A stretch of 64,000 nt of DNA, taken from Aplectana chamaeleonis. Its lineage: Eukaryota; Nematoda; Chromadorea; Rhabditida; Cosmocercidae. Positions 34,101 to 46,100 of this stretch are shown here, one piece after another; within the stretch, counting starts at the first letter, position 1; each line of letters opens with the position of its first letter. The stretch is taken from NCBI GenBank assembly GCA_029168955.1, contig JAPDOI010000209.1, positions 1,054,001-1,118,000 of the forward strand, in the 5' to 3' direction. The notes under the pieces were generated by a model, which was not told the origin of the DNA, made no database searches, and worked only from the letters and a program-made list of their open reading frames with translations. The position numbers were made by a program, and so were the translations under genes.

Positions 34101-37100
34101 TCATAACACCTGCCAAGTGCGAGCTCTCATTTCCTCCGAATAAGCGAGATATAGGAGGAAGCCGCCCTGGGGCGCCCACATCCGGAACAGGGGTGTGCGT
34201 TTTTCGTTTTTTCGGTTTTTTCGTTTTTCGGTCTTTTTGGCGAAAAAAATCGATATCGAAAAAAACGAAAAATTTTATTTTTTTTCGGTTTTTTTCGGTT
34301 TATATTCTGGCATTCTGCGCAATGCAAATACACTTCGGTGAACCTTACCGTTCTGCGCTGACTTGTTTTAATTCATTCCTACTGTAGATGCAGACGTCTG
34401 CAGCAACTCTGCACTAGCCAAGTATTCGCTGCGCGTCAGCTGCTGGCGCGTTCGTCGATACGCAGCCTAGGCACTGGGTGTCGCGCTTGGACGCTCAGCT
34501 AATTTAGCGACCTGCCTGCCCTTCGCGTCAACCGGTTGGTCGATTTTTAACTTTTTAATGATTTGCTCTGGTTTTTTTTATGTTGTAACACCTGTTTTTA
34601 TGTTTCTTGTTTTATTTTTTGTAGTAACTTGTTGGAGGGCCCTCGAGCATGCGGCCCGTTGAGCAAAGAAGCCCTTGCTGCGACTCCGGTGCAATGGGAG
34701 ATGAGAGTACGAGACGGGTAATTCCTCTGTCAGCCAATCGGTACCGCCTTTGGGAGAAACCGCCGCCGATTGGCCGATGGTGGCGAAACCCCGCCCCGTA
34801 CTCCGATCTGCCCTGCACCGCGATTCCCCACCCGTAGCATAGGTTCGCGACACCCCCTTCCCTTCTAACAATGACCGCGCTAAATCTACCCCAGAGCCTG
34901 CCGCCTAGCTCGAATCTAATGCTCGTCAAAATTGACTTTGTCTAAATAGCGAAAAATCGGTGGCAATTTTTTCAAATTGCCTTTTGAAAAATCCGGTTAG
35001 AGTTCTTCTCTACAACCTTTTATCAGGTGCTCTCGTGCCCGACCGCCCCCGTGTAGAAGTGAGATTTAAGGCTGAAAGTTATTCGGGGTTAAACTGCCTT
35101 TTCGCCACCGCCCGAAAAACCCTTCTATTCCTCTCTGTCTATGAGCGAATTCGTTCTCTGTCTCGCTATTCTGTCAGTAAGGCGCTATTCATACTCCTCA
35201 ACGCCAGCGCGGCACGCGTGTGACGCGCGTACGGGGCCTTATAGTTTCTACGAGCGTCACGCGCTTGAGGAGACTATGAATACTCCAACGGCGACGCCTT
35301 AGCGGATCGGAACAAAAGGGCTTTAACCCTTCTTAACAAGCAAATTCAGTACACGCGTTCACCCTGACGATATCAGAGGTTAGTAATGGAATTTATTATC
35401 CCGAAACGGAATGAAACTGATGGCGGATTAGTAGTGAAAATGCAGAAAAGGTCATTACGGCCGTCGCCGCCATGGCCGCACCGCCATGGCGGCAACGGCC
35501 GTATTGCTATTCATACTCCAACGCCACGTCCGCGCTTTACGCGCGTGCCGCGCTGGCGTTCAGCAGTATGAATAGCGCGTAAGCAATGCCTGTGACACTG
35601 AAGGCCCCAAGAAACTTTCTGTTTCTATTTTTCTGCTATTTAGACATTTGCAATTTTCATGACGTTTTAAGTTACAGATAGCTGACAGGTCTGAATAATT
35701 GACGGCCGTTTCGAAAATGTTTTCAGGCGATTCTTAGACAAGCACGAGAAAATTTTAGCTAAAACAAAAAAATCCGACGACGCGACCTCCCATTCTGCAG
35801 TTAACCTGCGACCCCACACTGGAAATTTTCCAACGCTGGAGAGGCACTGTGACATCACACTTGGCCACGCCCAGTTTCACGAGCCGCAAGAACTTCCCTG
35901 ATTCTGAAAAGGGGAACTTCATGTTGGTCTTCAAATCCAGTTGCGGCGCGGAAAAAAGGGCGTGGCCATGTGCGATGCTGTAGTGCCCATCCTTGGTGCG
36001 ATTGCCCCCAATTTGTTTGGGAGTTCGATCCGGCGAAGAGCAGCTGGCAACGGTTGTGCTGAGGTGCTGATGCAGCCGAAGGGGTCACAATTTTGCGATG
36101 CACTTGGCCACGCCCATTTTTACGTGCCTCCGCGTCATTTGAGCTCGTACCCGGGGTTTCCCTTTCTTTACGAAGTCGAAAGGCTCTTCGCGACACGAAA
36201 AATAGTTATGGCCAAGAAAGTGGGTCTAACATAGCGACCCCCTCCGCTTCGGTAGCACCAGTATTAATCTATAATTCTCGTCCCCTATTACATTCTCCAT
36301 TACTCAAGGTGAGTTTCTGTTACGAAGTGTTTTGCATATTTGCTTGTGTGGTTTCCGAGTAGCCGTGGGTGGGGTTCGCTTGTTGATTTGATGCTCAGAA
36401 AAAGAAAAAGCCTCCCGGGCTCGCTTCTGAGTGGCTGAAGTAAACGCAGCTGCTTTCCGCCGCACGCGTCGCATTAAGTCAGTTGAACTGATCACGGAAA
36501 TACCTTTTCTGCAGAGTCAAGCCGGTCGTTGTTTAGGACTTCAGCTAAGCTACGACCCCTCTCCATAGCGATCGAGAATTTTGAAATTTTTTATAATCTC
36601 CTGAATATTTCGTTTCTGGGCCGATCTTCTAACAACCCCACCTTAGATTTCCATTTTTATATAATAATTCTACTGTGCTCATCTGGGCCAAATTCCGGTC
36701 CGCAATTGCGCCTGGACACGCCTTTGCGGCCGCACGTTCAATCGAGTTTCCAGCTCCAAAGCCGACCCGATGTGGCTTTTCTATACAGCGTTCTCCAATT
36801 TCATTTAGTTTCCAGTTCCTAAAACCCACCTAGAGTCAGCAGAATGCGGCTGCGGCGCTGGAAAATCTTCCGACTCGAAAGCGCGCGGCCGCAAAGCGTG
36901 TGGAGACGCAACTGCGGACCGGAATTTGGCCCAGATGAGCATAGTACGACCCCTCCCTCTCATGATCCGTCGAGAGACTACATACCCGAGCTTGATCATG
37001 CCTTCTATGCATGACATCATCAAGCCGGTGATGTTATCCCGCTTTGGGGGGGGGAGGTACGAAGTTCAGATTTTTTAGATTTGTTCGATTCGATTTCGAT

Positions 37101-40100
37101 TGTTTTTGTTCTGCAGTTTGTGGTGAATACACCAGACGATGTAGTTTGCTCGGTGTAGGTTTTGCTTCCCGAACCTACAGTCGATAATCCTAATCATACT
37201 TTGCTATCCCTATTGAAGGTTGGCGCAAACTCAGTGCACCTATATTATAGCATATGGTACCGTATTTGCGCCGACCTTCAATAGGGATAGCAAAGTATGA
37301 TTAGGATTCATGCCGGCTTGCTTCTGAAAATTTTGACATTGTCTGGAAGCAAGGCCTGCGTTCGTAACGGAAATCCCAAAAACTCAAGAAAGCGCTCAGG
37401 AGCGAAAAATAACACGGAGCCCGTCAATATTTTTACTGTTCATCGCAAACTGCAAGAAACAAAACGGAAAATTCTCAAACAGAAAGAAGACAATATTTCC
37501 CCACCAAGCGCGGGATCAGACCAACTAAAGTTTTCCAGAATCTCATAAATGAATACCTAAAACACTTTGCATTAAAAACTCACTCTGGATCGTGGAGAAG
37601 AGAATAAGAGACGAGATCAGCTGATTTTTACAGATGTTTTCCGTAGTGTGCAATTCGTTCAAAACCCTCGGCTTGGAGCACACGCCGACCGCGCTACACA
37701 ATAGTAACGACGCAACTCTGAGCGTTCCTAACGCCCAATTTCGCCCATTACCCTCAATCACAGCTCGGCGATCTTTCAGTCCAAATTTCTCAAATCTAAT
37801 AACTAACGATGCAATCTGAATAACATTATGGAATATGGTTATAACAGGGACAATACTTTTTTATGTAGGTGCCCTATTTCACTACTGACTCGCGAAAAAT
37901 GTGAAGGCACGAATACCACTTCAGAAAAGTCGCAGGGAAATTCCAGTGCAAAGAATGTCAACATACACTCAAAAAGCAGGATGACGGTGCGCTACTATGT
38001 CATACATAACATTACAAGATCGAAATTACCCTGGGAAAGCGTAATCTTACAGGTACCACTTCTGGACTGCTCTACCATTTGAGAACACGCCATCCACAAC
38101 TGCTAACGTGTTCTACAAAGTCTTTGTCTTCGTCCTCTTCGGAGTCGAATAGCGCTAGTGAACTATCCATTACAAAATCACAACTCTCCATCAAGGATGC
38201 ATTCGAAGGATGGAAGGAAGATGGGGCCGAGCAGAACGCATTAACCAGATCAGTCATGCAGATGATAGCAGTGGACTGCTTGCCCTTGAGCTTCACAGAG
38301 AAGATGGGGATCAAATCCTTCATGAAGAAGATTCGTCCGCGTTTCAAACTGAAAAGTCGAACTACCATGACTAGGCAGGAGCTACCGAAATTGTATGCAG
38401 AGTACGACAAAAAGGTCGAAAAGGAATTGCAGCTAGCCAACCACATCACAATCGGTTTTGACTTATGGTCAGACGATGGAAACATCCATCAGGCCATCGG
38501 AGTGATTGCACATTATTTGAAAAAATGGTCAGCCTGCCCATCTTCTGTTAGGGGTCGCTAACGTCAGAACCGATAGTCACACGGCAGATCTGATTGCTGA
38601 AAAGATCAGCCAAGTAATGGCTAAATATGGTATCAAGGACAAAGTCATCGCTGCTGTTAGAGATGGAGCAAGCTATGTAGTTTTGGCTGGAAAATTGTTG
38701 GAAGTTCCAAGTTTTGATTGCTTCAACTATAAGCTTCATCTAGCCGCGGAGGATGGTACGAAGGCGATTCCGGGAGCAATTTCACTGATCGCGAATTACA
38801 AAAAGATATGCAGAAAAATGAAGAAAAGCACGAGCGCACAAAGAGAGCTTGAGCAGCTCCAGAGCGTCTTGGGAAATCCCTATAATACGGCTCAAAAAAA
38901 CGTCGGCGGTTAGATGGGGTATGTTCTCGACATGTTGAAACGCGGCTTAAGCTGCAAATCAGCCCTCGTAGTATTTCCTTTCGAGACACCCGGATTGGCC
39001 TCAGTTGAATGATGGAGACTGGGAAATGATGGATGCGATTTCAAGAGTGCTGACACCTCTTCAAGTCTTCTCATCTTTTGCGCAGGTACAACCAGATGAG
39101 CCCACGTTTAAAATGATCGCAGCTTACAATTTTTAGGAGCGCGGCAACACAGCCAGCACCGTCATCCCTCTATGCAAAAAGCCTCATCGAGTCCCTAACG
39201 AAACAAAAAGAATTTCGAACAGCAAGGTAGTTGGGCTTCAAACATAAAAAACCTAGTACACCTCCAATCGATAAAAAAGTGAATTTAGAACAGCGATTGC
39301 TAACCGACTGCAAAAAGAGCTAGCCAAATATGAAAAAATGGACTTTTTGATCATTGCGACAATGACAGATCCACGCTTCAAGGTGAGAATATCAACTCAG
39401 GGTGCGGCGTGCGGTGGAGCTTGGAACTTTTCTTGAGGCATCACTTTTCAATGAGGACACGTTGCGATTGAGTGCTTAAAAATTGCTCATGATTAGTTTA
39501 TTCGAAGTTCAGTGAATTTCCACCCACTTTGCTCGAGCGCAAGGGTTCTTTTTTTTCCTCGCCGCCCTTCTCGTAATGACTATCACCTAAGACAAATGAG
39601 TCTAAGGTACCTTAGAATATGCACCCCACGCCGAACCCTGTTTCCACCTCAATGCGAACCGATTCCAAAAAACTCCTTCTAGCTTGCGTTTCTTCGAGAG
39701 GAGAGTAAGGGCAAACTTTTGATCGAAATGCTCAAGGAAGTTATCAGGAATGTACCCTCAGATGATGATGTGGTTGTCAGCCCTGGAGATAAAACCTTCG
39801 ACCCTTTCGCTGCATACCTTCAAACGGTGAAGTTATATTCTGCTGCCCTTTTCCATACTGCTTAATTCATTCCGTGGGTTTAGACTTCTGATGTTCAGCC
39901 CGCCTCCAGTTCACAAGCTGCAGTAGACAAAGAAGTGGCCGTGCGAGTGGTGAGACTAGCATTGTTTCAAATGCGTGGAAACATCATGATTTCTATCTAC
40001 CCTTTAGGAAATGGAGAAATGGTTCGCCACGCCAGCTAATTCAAAGGAGAATCCATTTAACTACTGGTCGCGCCAGGAAAACAGGGCGATCTTCCCCACA

Positions 40101-43100
40101 ATTTTCAAAATAGCTTCCCTGTACATGTGCTGCCCTTCAGGGAGAGCGGAGTTGGAGCGAACATTTTCCACAGCTGGAATTATTATTAACGACTATCGTA
40201 AACGTCTATCCCACAAACATTTTGAAATGCTGCTGACTTTGTCCAAAAACATACCACTCCTGGGTTTTGATTAGGTGATCTCTACGAATCAAGTTCGGTG
40301 CACAGAATGAAGTAGTTGTGATGTTAACTGTTGTTTTAGATTCGAATTCTTTGTTTGAAATGAAGCTGCAAGTCTAAGTCGTTTTGTTTTTCTTCTTGAG
40401 AACTATCTTTTGACCTAAATAAAACCCTTCCGAAGGCGAAATAAAAAATTTTTTTTCAGTTTTTTCGGAATTTTTCGATTTCAAATCCGAAAATTTTTCG
40501 TTTTTCGGTTTTTTCGGTTTTGAAATTTTTCGCACATGCCTGATCCGGAAGCCACTTTGGCACGCCCCTTTTCCGAACTTTCGAGCTTGATACTGGCAAG
40601 ATGAGCGACGGTTTCCGATCAAAAGCCCCGTTCCTCCAATCAATCTCAGACTCTCTCTATTCCGGTCGGCTCGCAAACGGGTGAAATTGGCGAAAGGTAT
40701 ATGTCTCGGACAACTCGTCCACCACGCCTAAGCAGCTCAATTTTCGAGGGACCATAACTCCGTTCCCAGAAAGTCTTGTGAGATTCCAGAGACGTCATTG
40801 GGATCAGCGTGGGACCGTTTCCGATATAGGCAAAGAAAAGAGAAAAACGATTCTGAGGTTGGACTGTGCCTTTGAGAGCAAAATAAAAAGGGGATAAACA
40901 AGCATTAAAGGCACACTGCACCCTCAGATATTAATTTTGAGGTTTTCGGGTAATTGTGTAGAAGAGCCCTCCTGTATAACACGTGCCAAATGCGAGATCT
41001 CAATTCCTCCAAATAAACACATAAGCGACCACCACAGACCCGACCTTCTTCGCTCGCCACCACGGGCCACACCCCCTGTCAGACTTCTGAACTCGATAAC
41101 GGCTAGATGGATGGATGAATTATAACAACTAGTTGTTCTTCAGTTCCTTGCATGTCTATCTCCTCATCATAATCTGCTCTCGCGCAGCGATTGCGAATGA
41201 AGAGAAATACAGGCCTGAGGCAACTCGTCCACCAAATTTTTGCCCCCAAAATGCAGGCATTTTCAAGGATCCAAATTTCCGCCAGTAGGGGGTCTAGAAA
41301 GATGACAGAGATACCATTGTGATCAGAGAGTGGCTCACTCCGAGATGAGCATGAAATCTGGAAAATAATTTTTTGGGTGTCCCGTGCCTTTAATGAAAAT
41401 CGTGTTAATTAAGGGGCCGAACGACACCTATAATTTGCCGTTATACCTTGCCTTTGAGCGTTTTTTCCAGCTGTTTCATTCATGATGACCAAATCTACAT
41501 ACATGGGACAGGGTCTCTCTACACACCGAGGGAGGTGATGTCTGGCCTTTCGCGGCTCTGATTCCACTCGGGACCATTTCGCTTGCATTGAGTGGCGTCA
41601 CGTGTCGAACTGCAAAAACAGGACAACTAGTCCCCATGTGTGTAGAGAGCCCCTCTCTCAATCTACATTCTCATGAAGAGAACTCGAAAATCGTTTTTAT
41701 CGCGAACCCTGCCCTTGAGCTTCAGTTCTTTCACAATACGAAGCTCGTTTAGACCGAAGCCAAAATATAGACCATACTTCATCCCACTTTTAATTCTGAT
41801 AATTATTCTGGCGCTAATTCTAATCTTCTTGTTGATCTGCATTATCTGTCTAATGAAGCGAGAAGATGATGTGAGTCTTCATTTGTTTTTTTCTGGCCAG
41901 TTCTTTTGAAAGGAGGAGAAAAACGGTTTTTGGCTGATCTTAGGAAAGTTGTATGTGCTCGTTTCAGGACGACAAGCAATATGGTCAGAGGAGCGAGAGG
42001 GTACGAAGCCAGACATTTTCTTTTTAATTAATCGCCAGGCCTCAAACTAAGTGATAACGGCGTCTAGCTCTAGTTAAAGGCAGTGGTCGCGATCAAATAT
42101 GCTTGTATTCTTTTTCTCTCCAAATCCTTTCCTGGGTCTCGAGTAGTAGGACCTATAAGAAAAAATCGCGAAAAAAAACACTGTTTTGGGCCGAATTTGA
42201 AACCTGAACTTTCTTGTCTTTTGATGGTGGACGAGCCCTCTCCACATCATCGGCATGGATGACCTCTTATATCAAGAACATGAGCTAGCTTGAAATTGAA
42301 TGTCAATCAATGAACCTTCGAATTTATGTACACATCTAGTCAAAAACATTGACTGAAGTGATGCTTTCATTATTCAACTGTTTTTATTCGTTAAATTTGC
42401 ATTTATTTCGTCCTCTGAATGTCGATGACTTTTGACTGCTCGGCATGAGACTGCGATCTGTTTCGTCATCGCTGTGCACGTGTGCACGAACTAGCTTCTT
42501 TGGGCCCTAAAAACTCTAATTGTAGACCGTTTTTCACCGCGCTACCTTCATAGTTTTTCAGCTGTTTTTGATCTAAGCTGATTTTTGTAGTTTTTTCGAT
42601 AACGTTTTTCATCGTGACCACTGCCTTTAATGTGGCTCAAAGGCAGGGCCTGCACAAAAGTTCAATTCTGAGATCTGCTTTCTAACAGATGCTCTGAACT
42701 TTAGCTGCTTAAAATCTGTTCTCTTTTTTAATTGTCGTGGTTCAACCTTGAGCTTCTTTCTACTTGTTTCGTCGCTGAGATGAAAAAGAACAACTACTCC
42801 ATTGAAGTTTTTATGGCTACGCGTCCGATAGGCTTCAAATTTCTAAGCTTTTCTGGGAAATACTTCTCTTTAGAAACCATTGTTATCTCCAATGAGCGAT
42901 AAGCAATCTAAAACTCCAAAAAAGTCGGAGAGAGAAGAGAAGGAACCGGAAAGGGAAAAGGATATAGTAGGACCAACTCCTCCAGCACAGCTATTGGAAC
43001 AGAAAGTGGATCCCACCCCAATGCCACCGCAGGTAAACCATCTTCAAAGAAAGCAGTCTATCAATCAATGTGTTGTTGGCTAATCGGTAACCTCCATCAT

Positions 43101-46100
43101 GTCACGTCTGAAAAAAAAACATCTTCGAATGCTTAGTATTTTTTAGGAAGTGCAACCACCACCGCCGCCGCCGCCGGTTGGAAAGGGTAGGCTCAGTATT
43201 TATGTTCGAGTTACAATTTTTTTGTCACCAATGCTGTTGCCAGTAAGCAGCTCGTTTGAGCTGGCAGTTAGAATTACCCTACCCTTCTGCGCCTAAGGTT
43301 TCACTGTAATGCCTTATCAGTGGTTAACGGAGAAACGGAAGATAGTCAAGCTTCTTCCTATTCCTGTAGTACCTGTCTGTCACAAATATTGTTAATTTTT
43401 ACTACTCTTCCGTTACTTTTTCTCAAAGTTGAAGTATTCTGGAATGCTTTAATTGCGTATAACTCTTGCCCAAACAGAAAGGTTGGCGTTCCTAGGCCCC
43501 TGTGAGAGTTGGTTGAAAAAATCACCGTGGTCAGCTCGGTCGATACTTATGAGGACCCGGACGATGGAGGTTGCAAGAAACACCCGGTGTATCCTGATGT
43601 GGCTGACGCGGTCAACATGAAATATGTGGAGGCATATCATTGATATCATTCATTTCTTGCCTTATATCATGTGAACATCGGTTGGGTCAGCCACATCGGG
43701 TGTTTTTTGCATCACACCTCATTCAAGTCTTTCATGATTATCAAACGGGCTGGCAGCAGGCAACTGTTCACGACAGGCCAGCCGAATTTCCGTTCTTTCT
43801 CTCACACACGCTGACACACAGACTCACACACAGAGTAAGGCAAATCTAGATAGTAAGATCCTCGCAATCAGGTGCAGACAACGGAAAGGCTGAAGCAAAT
43901 CCTAGTAGCTCGCACGAACTAGTCTCACCTTGGTACCTACGCTAACGCTCCCAATGCGAGAGCAATCAAAAGGTATAGCCACTGTCAGGGTTCCGTTGAT
44001 AATCATCTAAGACAATCGCCGCATTCAGTGCGTGTCGAATATTCATTTAACTCGAAGACAAGGTGGTTTCGAGCACAGGCAGGGAACGTGCTACTAGGGA
44101 AGCACGTGCTCCTTTTAAATTACAGCACGTGCCCTAACAAATAAGCCGTCCAATGCGTGCATGATACATATTCAACTCGAGGACAAAACGATTATCTTAA
44201 AAAGGAAGGTATGCGATGCACTCCTGAGACGGAACTGAGAGGTCGGCGGCTTTGCCGGTTCAATTACCCAAGTTTGAGGTACTTTACCCGCCCACCCGCT
44301 TGAGCCCTCGTCCAATCGCTGACGGCCCTAGATGGTGATCGTCGAGCTGGCCGCGTCGCACGTCGGTGTGCCAGCCGCGTCGCGTCTGTGTGCTGCTACC
44401 AAAGCGTTGCAGCTCGTACTCCTGCTCGTACTCCTGCGATTGAATTTTGCGGCACATGCTCCTGCTTTGAAAATTTGCAGCACGTGCCCCTGTGATAGAG
44501 CCTTTCAACGGGTGTGGTCGCTCGAGTTGAATGCATCGAATGCGGCGGTTTTCTGAGATGGAAGTTTCGCAATCGACCAGCTCTCTATATACGGTATACA
44601 CAAAGAAACGCAGACAGAGACAGTAGCGCCCCATCCGCCACGGTACCGCAACTACAAACCTGGTTGATGGCGAAACTTTTGTAGTTTTCAACGTAACACT
44701 CACAACCGCTAGACCATTGGGTAGCCCTCGTTGCCGGGATCATGAATGTTACCCTAGTTTCTCTCAATGTAGACTTTGAGGCGAGTTATTCAAAAAAAGA
44801 CGAAAAAGGCGCAAAAAACCGACATCGCTAGCTTTCTGACAAAATCTCACGAGCGGTGTTGTACAGAGGCTAGATTTCATTGTGAGGAGACACTTCCGGC
44901 AACGTTTTGAAATAAACGCCATCCCGACTTGTTCAGCGCGCTCTTAAGATGTCTGCGGATTCAAATGTGAGCGAGTGTCTGAATGTCTGCGAAAGGTCCT
45001 CAGGAATATGGTGAAGTAGGGTTTCAGAATACTTGGTATTTAAAGGCCATTTAGGCTGTGGCACATCGGCTCTACTCACGTACACATCCCTGGACCAACA
45101 AGCTCAATAACGAGTATGTGTGGCAAACCCTCCCTCAATGCCCCAATCTACATCAAATATTATTAATATTTATTTACACTTCGAGTCAGCAGAGTCGTTT
45201 TTGTTTCTTTCTGTGTACACCTCGAAAGTACGCTATTAGCCACTCCAGGAACGTTTTAGTAGTGACCATGTCGGTGTCCTGTAATTAAGTTGGTTGAAAA
45301 TTGGGTGGGGAACGTTATTAATAAAGGTTTAAAAAAAGAAATAAGCACCATAGTGGTTTTCGTGGTGTCCGTAGTGGGGCATGTATCCGTGATGATGGTC
45401 ATCACCGTAGTGCTGTGGAGCATGATGGTAATGATAATCATTGCCATGACCGTGATCAACGAATCCGTAGCTCAATCCATTATGCCCATCACCCTTGTCG
45501 GAGTCGTATTCTGACCCTGAGAAACATGTTGTTCAGTAGAAACACTATTCCTGGGACCGACTGAAACTTTGACTCGATTTCAATCGAGAATCTCTGTGGT
45601 GTGGGCGAGAAACGATGGATAGGATGTTAAAGGGCATACAAAACTTACCATATTCTTTTCCATGCTCTTCTCCCTTGGCGAAACTGCCCCATCCACCGTA
45701 CCTGTTGCTGCCATAGTCACCGTATCCTTTCTTATCGAATCCATGAGTGAAAACGTTGTCATAGGCATTGTCGTGGCCTTCGTCGTGGAGCTTGTGACCG
45801 AATTCTTTGTGACCACTGTCATGACCGTATTCATCACCATAGTGATCCCCATGGTGATCGCCATAATAACCTGTAATCAGTATGTTTTGGTAATGAAGAC
45901 GAACATTGTACAGCCCCACGCTAGATCTTACCGCTTGCTGATATGGTGCATGCCAGAGCAGCGAGTAAAGAAAGGGTGAATGTATTCATTGTTCGCATTG
46001 GTATCGGTGAGTAATGGAAACTGAGTGGATGATGGGAGTCACTTAGTCCATGCTTATATACTTTCGTATTCATTGTGATCAGTAATAAGGGACCTTTTTT

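Larger units (their letters stand above)
34188..40542. mobile_element. hAT-superfamily DNA transposon with intact ends
   Basis: Terminal inverted repeats CAGGGGTGTGCG (34188-34199) and the complement of CAGGCATGTGCG (40531-40542) are flanked by a perfect 8-bp duplication, ATCCGGAA at 34180-34187 and 40543-40550. CAGGG termini and an 8-bp duplication are hallmarks of hAT. Sub-terminal CGGTTTTTTCGG runs occur at both ends. The 6355-bp element contains a broken transposase gene (37914-40275) plus later insertions at 35176-35583, 36671-36946 and 37186-37309. Confidence 0.9.
34032..40875. repeat. TTAA element split by a hAT insertion
   Basis: Left fragment 34032-34187 starts TTAAAGGCACAGTCCAAGC; right fragment 40543-40875 ends AGGTTGGACTGTGCCTTT. 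Without the hAT and its target duplication the element is about 480 bp, matching the copy at 469-925. Confidence 0.75.

Noticed and set aside
44257..44360. Functional SL1 RNA gene
   Set aside because: Only the leader matches; the rest of the SL RNA and a clear Sm site with flanking stems are not seen at this copy.
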